A DNA stretch of 64,000 bases from Cliona cf. orientalis (Eukaryota > Porifera > Demospongiae > Clionaida > Clionaidae): positions 2,542,001 to 2,606,000 of the forward strand of contig OZ005701.1 of the NCBI GenBank assembly GCA_963930775.1, read 5' to 3'. The position numbers and the translations under genes are program-made. Below are positions 23,377 through 32,422 of this stretch, one piece after another. Below the pieces are notes generated by a model that worked only from the letters and a program-made list of their open reading frames with translations, was not told the DNA's origin and did not search any database. The first letter of the stretch is position 1. The number at the start of each line of letters is the position of its first letter.

Positions 23377-23711
23377 TAGAGGGATTCCGCAAATCGATTA
23401 TCCCACGGCGCTAATTAGCTAAGCGGCAGAAGTCGACGTACCACGCCTACTGCCACACCCTTTGTGGGCAAAAAGGCCAACTGCTGCGTGTTGTTGTATT
23501 GAAATATGTCAAGTTTTTTTCGAAAATGAGCGACTATTTCGAAGGTCTGAGCAATAAAGCGAAGAATCAATACAAAGAGAAGCTCCAGGCAGTCGGTCTT
23601 GGTATCCAAGACGATCCTTACAAGCCTGAGAACGGCAATAGGCGTAAAACGTTGACTTCGGCCGCTTAGCTAATTAGCGCCGCAGGATAATCGATTTGCG
23701 GAATTCCTCTA
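23377..23711. mobile_element. TA-flanked TIR element, copy 1 (335 bp), inside the hAT-like element
   Basis: The ends are tagagggattccgcaaatcg and the inverse cgatttgcggaattcctcta, with TA on both sides. The inverted similarity extends about 60 bp inward (ggcgctaattagctaagcgg and its inverse). The size and TA flanks suit a Tc1/mariner-type MITE. A second copy is at 29404-31223. The interior carries a small plus-strand ORF (23526-23669). Confidence 0.85.
23526..23669 (+). CDS. 47-residue ORF carried by the TA-flanked element
   Basis: It runs ATG to TAG with 48 codons, beginning MSDYFEGLSNKAK and containing LGIQDDPYKPENG. The stop codon lies within the terminal inverted repeat. It is Lys/Asp-rich with no recognised domain. 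The second element copy keeps the frame from the second codon on but has ACG in place of ATG. The style (short hydrophilic helix, then DPY) reminds me of first exons of uncharacterised repetitive genes in cnidarian and sponge genomes, a recollection only. It may be a captured first exon or a remnant of the autonomous element's protein. Confidence 0.45.
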   Translation: MSDYFEGLSNKAKNQYKEKLQAVGLGIQDDPYKPENGNRRKTLTSAA

Positions 23712-24016
23712 TAAAGCTTTTTGGGGGGGGGGGGGGGGGGGGGGGGATCATTAGTGCTGTGTATGGGCATTGGCTCTACAGTAGAACTTTCCTTTGTAAC
23801 TTTGGCTCATTGTTTCAGTTCGCTTGCCCACCCCTGGTAATGCGTGGAACCAAGGACAGTCAGCAACGTTGGAACCACTTTGTCCGTCTCGATGGAGTTC
23901 GCTGATATGAACATCTGGAATCGCTCCAGGTAAGCTGTGACTGTTTCTTTGTCAGGATAAAATTCCTGCATACGACCAATGGTCCGAGTAGCAGCCATGA
24001 TTAGGGACTCGCACTG

Positions 24017-24036
24017 ATCCCGTCCTCGTCGCCAGT
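24017..24036 (-). promoter_or_regulatory. Putative primer binding site
   Basis: Read on the minus strand, TGGCGACGAGGACGGGAT starts two bases after the 5' LTR, where a tRNA primer binding site is expected (TGG pairs with a tRNA 3' CCA). The tRNA was not identified. Confidence 0.6.
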
Positions 24037-24285
24037 TGTGGTGTCGTTACCACAAAGAGGCTGCTAACTAGCTAGCTACCTAATGTACCCACAAGTGGTG
24101 AGCCTACCTAGCCTAGCTAGTACTCAGTCACAGAGAGAGGGGGGGAATAACTTTTTATTAAAACAGAGACATGGACCTACAATGAGGACTGACAACTGAA
24201 CCAAACAGGAAATACAAGAGATTAAATACTAACACAAATTAGGGGGTGTGTGTGTCAACCACACATCCTGTGTAACTCTACCACA
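24037..24285 (-). repeat. 5' LTR of the gypsy-type element
   Basis: The 249-bp counterpart of 18441-18698, same ends, followed by the ctact target duplication. Confidence 0.92.
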
Positions 24286-24308
24286 CTACTCTTTTTGGTA
24301 ACTACTGT

Positions 24309-25011
24309 TTACCCCATCTTTGTAGCTTCTTCTTTGATTTGAGAAAAAAGAAGTTCATTGTACATTACTTCAGGAACATTTGGGAGAGGTACAATTGAAA
24401 CCACCCTGGTGGGTACTGGCACTGGAATTGAAACGTTCAGTGCGCTGCATATTTCCTCGACAAACGCTCTCACACCCTCATTACTGCTACTCTTATAGAA
24501 GAATCATTTGACAGACTCTTTGTTCACAAGCACGTTCAGCAGCAGTTACAGCCTAAGCTGCAGCACTTACAGTGGTAAGTTCGAGATTAATGCACAATTT
24601 TGTTTCCACATCATTCAAAATCTTATTGGTGTCTACTTTTGCCCGCATAAAGACAAATTCTTCCACCTTGGCACTACTTGCCGCCTTTGACTTCGTGAAA
24701 TCCAATAAGTGGATTCTATATACAGCTCCATCTGCATCATATTCATTATATCGGGTAATAAATTTTCCGTTTAGATTGAAATTGTAGAGCTCGGCTTCTT
24801 GCTTGAGATCTTCCATATTAACGGATGATAGTATGCGTGGAAAGTTTATACACACAATGTAATATGTCTCATCGACACTCCTTCGTTCTTGTGGTATTGC
24901 CATCTTACGTCTCTTAGGCTGCAGCAGTTGATCATCTGGTGACTGTGGTAGATCATCAGTTGGCTGTGGTGGAATGTCAGTTGACTCATCTATTGCTTTC
25001 AATTTTGACAT
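24309..25011 (-). CDS. Unrecognised protein, probable two exons
   Basis: Exon 1, 24571-25011, encodes 147 residues from the ATG and ends at a consensus donor, GTAAGT, in phase 0. Exon 2, 24309-24491, starts after ATAAG and encodes 60 more residues to TAA, with a 79-bp intron. Exon 1 has a Pro/Asp/Gln-rich start, a KRRK basic patch near residue 33, then an alpha/beta-like segment (ETYYIVCINFPRIL, AVYRIHLLDFTKSKAA). Exon 2 is hydrophobic-acidic (FVEEICSALNVSIPVPVPTR). The family was not recognised. If unspliced, the frame stops at 152 residues. The LTR element is inserted 18 bp beyond the stop codon, so the coding part is not interrupted. Confidence 0.5.
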
Positions 25012-25849
25012 TAGGCTGTGGTAGAGATGGAAGAAGCATTTTAATCATGACACATTTTCGCTATTCCAACAATGGGATGGCTGCACATTTCTGGCAATGT
25101 TGCTACCACTGAACTAAAAACCTTAACAAAAAATAAAACAATAATAATATTATGAGCTGTTTCCAATCCCGGCTGATTAGGTAGTTCGGTCAAATTATGA
25201 TCGATAGTGGTCAAGGACCATAAGAATCTCAGTCGTGGAATGTGCTATTAGGTAACTTTCGACCAGAGTTATTTATTCTTCTCGAGTTGGAGCCATGGCA
25301 GTGGCAATCCTTCACTGTTGGCATGATATTCAGTGGCATGGTAGCTGGCTATCATATTATAGTGTGCCATATTAATTTTAATGGCTGCACCACTGTCCAG
25401 CTCACACAACAAGATACATAAAGCTTTAATACCATATCCAAAGATGTCAAGAATCATGCCATGGCCAAACTGAGAGCCAGTTTGGATTGCTTAATATGTG
25501 CTTGGCACTGCTGCAACTGGTGATATACATTTACCTGGTAGTAATAGTGACTCATATTGATATTATAGCTAGCTACAACATAAAAAAATCCTGGAGTACA
25601 GGCTGATGCCACGAGCAAATTCGAAAGCTCGCCCTGCCTGATGATAGCATCTTCCTAGTATTATGCTACGCACGCACATACACATAGCTACACCAAGGGG
25701 GAGGGGGGTCACTCCCATAGGCGCTATGTCCAGAGCTGTGACCAGGGTCAAAATGTAGTCAAACGGTCAACTTAGGCACTTCTTGGGGATCAGTCAAATG
25801 GTCAAGTGGTGTTCTGGGCCCATCTCCAGCATACATGTAGCTAGGCGGC
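25012..25849. other. Intergenic, no gene seen
   Basis: AT-rich DNA. Short minus-strand open frames (25269-25457, 25569-25751) show no family features. A ggtcaa-rich stretch lies near 25750-25805. Confidence 0.4.
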
Positions 25850-26253
25850 CAAGAGGCGTGGCAGTTGGCTTCATTGTGCGTCAATTGACAAATCGATGGA
25901 CACGGTCCATGGGGGTCACAAATAGTGAGTTAATGTAACCACGCCTATCGACAGTACCTACTCAATGCATAATGCATGCCATTGTGTTTTCTACTCATGC
26001 GCACAACCAAGTAGCCAAGAATATGACTGGTAAAGATCGTTGAAATTAATAATGCTTGTGAAATCCATAGTCTATCCGCATCCACTGACGGAGCTGAAAT
26101 CTGCAGCCCTATGAAGCTAAATCATAATGTAAGATGGCTATACTATTACAATAAATATTGGAAGTATCAGTTCATATCTCCTAGTAGTCTAGATCTGGTG
26201 CAGAGAGAGTGCTTTTTGTCACCGGGACCTCCGATAGCTACATACAATTAAGC
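25850..26253 (+). repeat. Dispersed ~600-bp repeat, copy 3, left part
   Basis: Similar to 27950-28515 (same orientation) and to the reverse of 9240-9840. The shared motifs are gggtcacaaatagtg, atgcataatgcat, ctcatgcgca and agatctggtgcaga. The repeat is interrupted at 26254 by a TIR element and resumes at about 27028-27150. Confidence 0.6.
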
Positions 26254-27018
26254 GGGTAACTGGAAATCACGGAAAGCGGGAACGGGAACAGAAAACTGGG
26301 AAAGGTCGTCAGGTGCACTGGTGATAGGATATAGCATTATTATGGGACAAATGTAGTCAATTTCTGTGTTAATATTAATTTATAAGATCTCAGGGTTCCA
26401 CTGAGCCCTTCGGTCTTCTAGCTAGCTACGTCACATAGAAATCTCCTAAATAGTGTATAACCATGCATAGATAATAGGCACTACAGTGCACTGTAAGATT
26501 AATATATAAGTGTCTAACTGTATCGTGTTCACATGCACAGCACACCTGTAGCTATATAAAAACGATAACCAACAGCACACTTCAGTCTTGTGCATTATTG
26601 TTGTAGCTACTGTGACAGGTAGCAAGACAGCAGTCTTGGTAATCCAACTAACTCATGGTATGTGTTGTAGTACATGCATTAAAGATAATGCCCTACCGCT
26701 GAGCAATATCATGATTTGACATCAAAATTAATAAATCATCATATATAATATTGTGATTTGACATCAAATTAACAAGTAATTGTGTGTAAGAGGTGGGGCT
26801 GCATGATGAGATGGAAAGCTTCCGGAAGCTCAATTGTGGCCTGCCTGTGGGTCTATTATTTCTATAGCTACTGAGCTACTACAGGCCTTAATCCAATGTT
26901 AGATACTGTATTTTAACGGGAGTGGTGCGTGCATTCAACTCGGTGGTTTTTCATCTGACAATCTTTTCCATTTCTAGTTCCCGTTCCTGTTTCCGCTTTC
27001 CGTGATTTCCATTTGCCC
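26254..27018. mobile_element. TIR element with 9-bp target duplication (Mutator-like size class)
   Basis: The left end is gggtaactggaaatcacgg and the right end ccgtgatttccatttgccc, with imperfect inverted similarity continuing inward for about 50 bp. The 9-bp caattaagc is present at 26245-26253 and 27019-27027. The element is 765 bp with no transposase frame, so it is non-autonomous. A 9-bp duplication is typical of Mutator-like elements. Confidence 0.8.
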
Positions 27019-27027
27019 CAATTAAGC

Positions 27028-27150
27028 AGCATTTCCACTAATTTTTTAAAGTTCACAAAATTATTATTATAGCCATGCACACAAAAGCAACTCCATAGAT
27101 TGTGCAATGTACGTGCGGGGTATGTACGCATGCTCTACAGAGCTCTAGTT
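27028..27150 (+). repeat. Dispersed ~600-bp repeat, copy 3, right part
   Basis: Contains the shared end sequence gcacgtacattgcacaat in inverse and ctctacagagctct, matching 28440-28515 and the reverse of 9240-9340. It follows directly after the 9-bp duplication of the inserted element. Confidence 0.6.
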
Positions 27151-27537
27151 ATTATTAAGGTGCCATTAAATTGCGTGAGCGTGAGGCGGGGAATATGACA
27201 CCTAAACCACATCAAAGTCATTAGTGAGGTACATGTTGTGTGACCACGCCCTTTTAATTGTCCAGGTCTCAGGGGGTGTGGCTGCTAGAGCCGGGAGTGT
27301 TCATTTAATATCCTCAATGGACCGGAAGCCGAGCCGGAAGGGAGGGGCCAGGCCACGCCCAAAACAGCACCACCCTGTGCCTCAAGGACCACCATTCTCA
27401 ATCAAGTGCCAACTGGCCACCGGATGTCTACCGGAAGTCCACAATCAATCCCAATTAAAACACACAGCTTCCTCAAGGCCAAAACACACCCAAACACTTC
27501 AAGGCCGTTCTGCCACACCGCCCACACAAGAGCTCAC
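27151..27537. other. GC-rich region downstream of the 27.5-27.9 kb minus-strand frame
   Basis: GC-rich for this window, with many ccacgccc / ccggaa motifs. A plus-strand open frame (27224-27562) is compositionally odd and has no recognised domain. If the minus-strand candidate at 27538-27909 is a gene, this would be its intron or 3' part. No further coding segment could be read. Confidence 0.35.
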
Positions 27538-27909
27538 CTCATTTCCTGTGTGGGCGGGGTAACAACACGCCATCGCAACCACATCTGCTTCAAACCATCG
27601 TCAGCTTCCGTCCAGCCGTACGGTCCCCTTGATCACACCGGCATACAATGCCTCATTAACTGACATGGCCTCACCTTTGACCTCCTGTCACGCCCCCAAA
27701 GCCTCCTCGTGGGGTTCAAAGGTCACCACCGCTTCCGGGACACGCCCACCTATCGCCGCGGCCAAGTCCCAGGCGCCAATATCCAAGCACTGGCCCGTGA
27801 AGCCACACCCAATCGGAAGCAATAAAACCTGCATTAACACACACGTACACACTGCACACAGTGCCAGGAACACGTCCACATGCTGGTTGATACTTGATAT
27901 AAGAGTCAC
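27538..27909 (-). pseudogene. Protein-like minus-strand frame with two in-frame TGA codons
   Basis: From 27909 the frame runs through a hydrophobic start and a protein-like stretch (CLDIGAWDLAAAIGGRVPEA). It meets TGA at 27690-27688, continues (QEVKGEAMSVNEALYAGVIK), meets TGA at 27603-27601 and continues (RWFEADVVAMACC) to GAG followed by a GTGAGC donor at 27537. Both TGA codons could derive from CGA by CpG decay, which would make this an inactivated exon. Selenocysteine use or unrecognised introns are less likely explanations. The family was not recognised. Confidence 0.35.
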
Positions 27910-27949
27910 AAAATATGCTTGATCAGCACATTTTCCTGAATTCTATGTG

Positions 27950-28515
27950 TACATGTATAGTTACCCCGTGCGCATGCGCAAGGGGGTAAAGTAATCGGTT
28001 TTGTCGTTGTTGTGAGCACAAAAATCGCCATATCTCGAGACCTAGGAACCCGAGCGACTCGTTAGCACAACGAATCAGTCGAATTTGGCGAAAAATTCGC
28101 TTTAGTATGCTTCGAATCGAGGGATACGATCCACGAGCGTCACAAATAGTGCCTTTTTGTTAGCCATCGTAGCCACGCCTATGGACAGTGCCTACTCTCA
28201 ATGCATAATGCATAGCCTTCTGCTCATGCGCAGGCCTAGTATATAAACTGGTAAGGATCGTCGACATGTTCTGCTCGAGCCATGCAAGTTCGCCTATGGA
28301 ACCCAATCTGACCTGTAAGATAATACAACAAAATGTACAATGTGTAATAGCAGTTCATAGTCTAGATCTGGTGCAGATAAAGAATCAGTATTTTTTTGGC
28401 TGACATCACAACCACTACTATAGCTAGTTCTACAAAACTATAACCATGCACACGAAAGTAGATCTACAGATTGCATAATGTGCGCACGGGGTATGTGCTC
28501 TACAGAGCTCTATTA
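27950..28515 (+). repeat. Dispersed ~600-bp repeat, copy 2
   Basis: The best-preserved uninterrupted copy in plus orientation. It starts near gttaccccgtgcgcatgcgc and ends near tgctctacagagctct. Other copies are 9240-9840 (reverse) and 25850-27150 (split). It contains the palindrome tgcgcatgcgca, which resembles an NRF1-type site. Confidence 0.65.
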
Positions 28516-29403
28516 ATAGTTATAGTAGTGATCTGCTTTAGTGACAGTAATGCCTACAGAGCCATACAATGTAAGCAGGCACCCAAACAGCAATATGCGC
28601 AGTGTTCGGTAAAGAGTCGTCAACGTACCCCGCGCGCCCGTAAAATTTATCCCGCGTGCCCGTAAAAATTTTTTGGCAAACATTGCAAGTGAATGGCTTC
28701 CTATATATACAAACTTCAAAGAGCCATAACTTTAATTCTAGGGCGTGATCAAAAAAGTCTCTCGATCAAAGTTCGTAATTTGAGCCATTCTGCGTGCCCA
28801 TATAAAACTTACGGTCCCAACCGCTCCCAGAGTCTCAATAATTAAACTCTTTTTTTTTTCTACTTAGTGTGTAGTGTGTAATAAGTCGTTGCGGTTAATA
28901 GTTAAGAAAGAATGCTTTGATCTTGCTTTGATGTGGGCAATTACCGGTCTTTTCTTCAGGGCCACTTCCGGTCGCTAATTACACGCGCATAATCATCCCT
29001 GGCCGATTCTGGACACGCCCACCTTCGACCAAAAAGCACTCGTATGGCCTCTTCGGCCACGCCCCCTCACGATTCGCTAATTGAATTAGCCAATCCTCAC
29101 GCTTACGCCCACGCAATTTAATGGTACCTTAATACAATATCCGCCCGCCCGCCCGCATGGGTTGATGGCAATTAGCTAAATCAGGGGACGGGAAACAAGT
29201 ATAATTCACGGCCTTATAGGTCTCTGAGCAGTAGCTATTACTTACCTCGGCCACTGAGATGCGGAGGAGTGGAGAGCGGACCAAACGATGCAGCACACAA
29301 GAAGAATAGCGCGCCGAGCTTTGAAGCTGAGCTGACAGTCACATGATATCCACGTGAAAAAAAAACACGCCGGCCAAAGCACGCAGAATAAAATGAAGCT
29401 ATA
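28516..29403. other. Intergenic; possible first-exon remnant
   Basis: No certain gene. On the minus strand near 29246-29325 a CG-rich stretch reads like a signal peptide (ARRAILLVCCIVWSALHS) and ends at a GTAAGT donor (29245-29240), but no in-frame ATG was found. It could be the first exon of the candidate at 27538-27909; this is speculative. Confidence 0.3.
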
Positions 29404-29552
29404 TAGAGGGATTCCGCAAATCGATTATCCCGCGGCGCTAATTAGCTAAGCGGCAGAAGTCGACGTACCACGCCTACTGCCACACCCTTTGTGGGCAAAA
29501 AGGCCAACTGCTGCATGTTGTTGTATTGAAACGTGTCAAGTTTTTTTCGAAA

Positions 29553-29696
29553 ACGAGCGACTATTTCGAAGGTCTGAGCAATAAAGCGAAGAATCGATAC
29601 AAAGAGAAGCTCCAAGCAGTTGGTCTTGGTATCCAAGACGATCCTTACAAGCCTGAGAACGGCAGTAGGCGTAAAACGTCGACTTCGGCCGCTTAG
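29553..29696 (+). pseudogene. Broken copy of the 47-residue element ORF
   Basis: Same frame length as 23526-23669, but the start codon is ACG. The remaining codons are open to TAG, with only a few residue changes (for example Q to R in NRYKEKL, N to S in ENGSRR). Loss of the start with preservation of the frame may reflect recent common origin rather than selection. Confidence 0.5.
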
Positions 29697-30571
29697 CTAA
29701 TTAGCGCCGCGGGATAATCGATTGGTTCCTGTTAGGTACAGGCCGAATGCCGCAAGGTCAAAGGTCAATGACCACTTAGGGGACCCCTCCCCTAGCCCTG
29801 GATCGCGGCCCTGCGCCGCTATGGAACACACAGCCCCGAGTCCGATGTGGACCAGCCAGAGAAGTATGGAAGGCAGGGGTCTCTCGATGGTAGGGCATCT
29901 TCGAGATAGCTTATTAGAGTCTAGTCTGGCTATCAGAAGTTCACAAGGAGAGGCTGGCACCCAGACTATCAATTTTAGTCACCTAAGGCTAAGCAAGTCA
30001 TGGAGGAGGGAATCAGGAACCCATGACTCTAAGAGATGCCAGTACACGCAGTAGCAATTTTAGTGCCAAATTTTGATGGTAGTCAATAGGTCACTTTTGG
30101 TCTGAACTTAGTACTATGACTTCAAATTCAGTTTGGAGAGGCACCCGTATTCTCTACCACTTGTTGATAATAAGGATCCAATACGTGTTTGAACATAAAA
30201 ACTCGAAAGAGGTAGTGCATTCATCACCACAATGTCATGAAAATCATTAATAAATTTCTTGAAAGGCCACAATCAGTTAGTAGCTAAATGTGCATGCACC
30301 ATAGCATACTAAGTCCTAGACTTTAGCATGATGGCGAAATCTTGTATGAAGTTCCAGATTCAATGATTGAACCTCTTTCAACTAGACGATCTAGATAGTT
30401 ACTAGCTACCAGCCTAGCTAGGATAACTGCTTCACCTATAATTATGAAGATATACAGTTAACGCTGTGGCTAGAGTGCCGGGAACGGTACCGGAAATATT
30501 CTCGTTGGAGTGCCGGTTCTAGTTCCCGCCAAAAAACGAAAATTTTCGAGAGTAGGAAAAAAAAAAAAGTT

Positions 30572-30645
30572 CATACCCCAAGCGGGATTCGAACCCATGA
30601 TCACTGCTCTACCAGCCCAGACCCCAGTCCACTCGGCCACCCGGC
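30572..30645 (-). repeat. tRNA-like (SINE-type) sequence
   Basis: On the minus strand it has an A-box-like TGGCCGAGTGG (30639-30629) and a B box GGTTCGAATCC (30595-30585), spaced as in a class II (Leu/Ser-type) tRNA, and is followed by a T run. The middle region does not fold as a clean anticodon arm, so it is read as a tRNA-derived SINE fragment or tRNA pseudogene rather than a functional tRNA. Confidence 0.55.
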
Positions 30646-30706
30646 TCGCCGCTGCCGGCTACCGTTTTTTGCCAAATTTATACACCTTAAACCCATAATA
30701 CTAACC

Positions 30707-30812
30707 CTAGTCAACAACCGGATCACCGAAACCCAAACCCCTCGAGCTTGTCAACAACCGATCACCGAAACCCAAACCCTTCGTCAACAACCGACTACCT
30801 AAACCCAATCCC
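30707..30812. repeat. Tandem repeat, about 35 bp x 3
   Basis: The unit core gtcaacaaccgatcaccg is followed by aaacccaaaccc and occurs three times with small changes. It is inside the nested TIR element. Confidence 0.75.
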
Positions 30813-30877
30813 CCCGCTACTAGTCTCACTTGCCGTGTATCGGTCAGTAATAGCTTGTTCTTATTATTATTAGCTAC

Positions 30878-30916
30878 CTATAGATCCCAGCCCCCTTCGG
30901 GGGCTGGGATCTATAG
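30878..30916. repeat. Perfect 18-bp hairpin with 3-base loop
   Basis: Arms 30878-30895 and 30899-30916 (ctatagatcccagccccc and inverse) around TTC. It is inside the nested TIR element. Confidence 0.85.
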
Positions 30917-31873
30917 ATCACGTGAGTTGTGCCGGCTCTTTAAGCCTTATATTTTGGGTGCCGTTCCCGGCACTCTAGCCACAGCGTACAGTTAAATATC
31001 TTGTGAAGGGGCTGGCACCCAGACTAAGACATACGCACGCGCTTGCACCGCACAGCGTCTCTCCTCTTCTTAAGATCTTGCACGCTCGAAGGAGGCGGGG
31101 CTAGCTCGCTAGACTACACATGCGCACTAGTAAGCGCAAGGAGGCACATACCTACTGACCTTTGACCTTGCGGCATTCGGCCTGTACCTAACGGGAACCT
31201 AATCGATTTGCGGAATCCCTCTATAAATCGGCAGTATTCATGCATGTCAGGTGGGGAAGGGAGGGTCTGGCCACTGTTGCATACTTTAATTCTGTGATAC
31301 AGAGGAAATGATGCACGTGGCTGGGAAATGTGCATAACAGCTCAGTGTAGTGTGGTCACCAGTGTTTACACGTACACGTGCAAGTGATGATAACTGCTCA
31401 GGTACATTCAAAGTTTCTAACCATTACCCTAGCTTGAATCTCATTGGTCATATCCACATTCCAACCTGTGACACGGAAACAGTGCATAGCTACTTCCATC
31501 AATCTGACTTTGTAGAGATCGCAATAACCATAGTATAGCTACTGTTTGTAGGATCAGTGGGAAGGATTAGCCCAGAAACTAAAGAGAGAAGGAAAACGGC
31601 AAAAGTGAAAAGATGCATGGCAGCAATGCATGCCTGTACTAGCGCTGATAGTATCTTAAAAGTGGTCGATGTGTATGGAGAAGATACAACAGTGCCAGAT
31701 TGTAGTCTCGTCCCCAGATCCCCCACCACCCCCCCCCCCCCCCCCCCCCCACCCAGGACGGACTAATTAAAAGAATACCATACAGCCAATTTCTGAAGAA
31801 AACTTTGAGACACCACTTTCTATACTATAGATTCCTTAATTGCTGTAAATTTGTTGTGGAATACTGCACCGAT

Positions 31874-32139
31874 TAGTGGCGTAAGAAGAAATTTTTAATA
31901 GGGGGGCTTTAAAATAGCTATATTGCACGCAAAATTTTTTTGGACCACATTCAAATGCCTTTAAATCATGGCCATTTTTGTGCTAATTTGGCTTTAAAGT
32001 GGATACTCATTAACAAAATCTAGCAAAATAGACTTCTTCTTACCAGGCTTATGTGGGACTACGCCCACTTGCCTGAAAAGATTGGGGGGGGGGGTGGCTA
32101 CAGCCCCCCCAGCCCCCCCCCCCGCTTCTTACGCCAGTG
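31874..32139. mobile_element. Small TIR element, 5-bp duplication, (C/T)AGTGGCG ends
   Basis: The left end is tagtggcgtaagaag and the right end cttcttacgccagtg, with ccgat on both sides (31869-31873 and 32140-32144). It has C- and G-rich runs near the right end. The ends and duplication length match those of the element at 52363-52708. Confidence 0.7.
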
Positions 32140-32422
32140 CCGATGATAAAGATATCTGTGTAATGGTGGGGCCCAGTGATGTGGCGTGCATGGGATAGTT
32201 CATATGGTTATAACATTCCCTAGATTGGATGGTCGTAGGATCATGATTTCATGCGATCCAAGATCTATCTGCTAGACTAAGAGTACAGCTGTATGACATA
32301 TGGTGTGCCCACTGTCTGTCCGCTATCTGGCACTTAGCCCTCTCCTGCAGTGGACATGTCAGCTGAAACTCAAATGAACTGCCATACAGTCTAGGACATC
32401 TCAAGATACATCCAACTATTAG

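Larger units (their letters stand above)
22674..23836. mobile_element. hAT-like non-autonomous DNA transposon inside gag
   Basis: It begins caggggtgggcaa and ends ttgcccacccctg (13-bp inverted ends of hAT type) and is flanked on both sides by gtaatg, a 6-bp duplication. Removing the element with one copy of gtaatg restores an unbroken gag frame across the junction, which confirms the boundaries. Subterminal inverted repeats (gattattagtttctcatca and its inverse) lie at about 22720-22742 and 23110-23130. No transposase was seen. A 6-bp duplication is unusual, since most hAT elements give 8 bp, although 5- and 6-bp hAT groups are known. Confidence 0.85.
22398..23998 (-). pseudogene. Gag region, split by a transposon and frame-broken
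   Basis: The gag start codon is at 23998, 39 bp inside the 5' LTR, and the frame runs to about 23837 (start MAATRTIGRMQEF). It is then interrupted by the element 22674-23836 and resumes at about 22673 in the same frame. It continues through a typical retrotransposon Gag block (FHFYRRDQKTGE, ADYLASLRRLA) to a stop at 22398. The zinc-knuckle part continues in a different frame from near 22430. Whether the frame change is a mutation or a programmed shift cannot be decided from one copy; I favour mutation. Confidence 0.8.
18441..24285 (-). mobile_element. Full-length Ty3/gypsy-type LTR retrotransposon (5.8 kb)
   Basis: Two direct repeats of 258 and 249 bp bound the element, each starting TG and ending CA. 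The 5-bp sequence ctact lies directly outside both ends (18436-18440 and 24286-24290), a target-site duplication. Transcription runs on the minus strand, so the 5' LTR is the right one. The LTRs differ by one substitution and one 9-bp indel as read here, indicating recent insertion. The coding order is gag, zinc knuckles, protease, RT, RNase H, integrase, which is the Ty3/gypsy order, and no envelope-like frame follows. Two defects make it non-autonomous: a DNA transposon inside gag and a frame break near 22400. Confidence 0.93.
30462..30986. mobile_element. Nested TIR element, 525 bp, 9-bp target duplication
   Basis: The ends are cgctgtggctagagtgccgg and its exact inverse; the identity extends at least 26 bp. 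tacagttaa flanks both sides (30453-30461 and 30987-30995). Inside are a tRNA-like sequence, a short A run, a ~35-bp tandem repeat and a perfect hairpin. The family is Mutator-like by duplication length. Confidence 0.85.
29724..31199. mobile_element. TIR element with 44-bp ends and 9-bp target duplication
   Basis: Inverted repeats 29724-29767 and 31156-31199 differ at one position as read; they begin ggttcc(c/t)gttaggtacagg. The 9-bp taatcgatt is present at 29715-29723 and 31200-31208. Total length is 1476 bp, including a nested 525-bp element. No transposase frame is visible. The 9-bp duplication and long TIRs suggest a Mutator-like non-autonomous element. Confidence 0.85.
29404..31223. mobile_element. 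TA-flanked TIR element, copy 2, split by nested insertions
   Basis: The left part (29404-29723) matches 23377-23711 closely, including tagagggattccgc at the start. The right end (31209-31223), tgcggaatccctcta, is found only after the insertion 29724-31199. TA lies on both sides (29402-29403 and 31224-31225). Confidence 0.85.

Noticed and set aside
27224..27922. Plus-strand Pro/Thr/His-rich ORFs in the GC-rich block
   Set aside because: Low-complexity composition from ccacgccc-type repeats; the minus strand reads more like protein.
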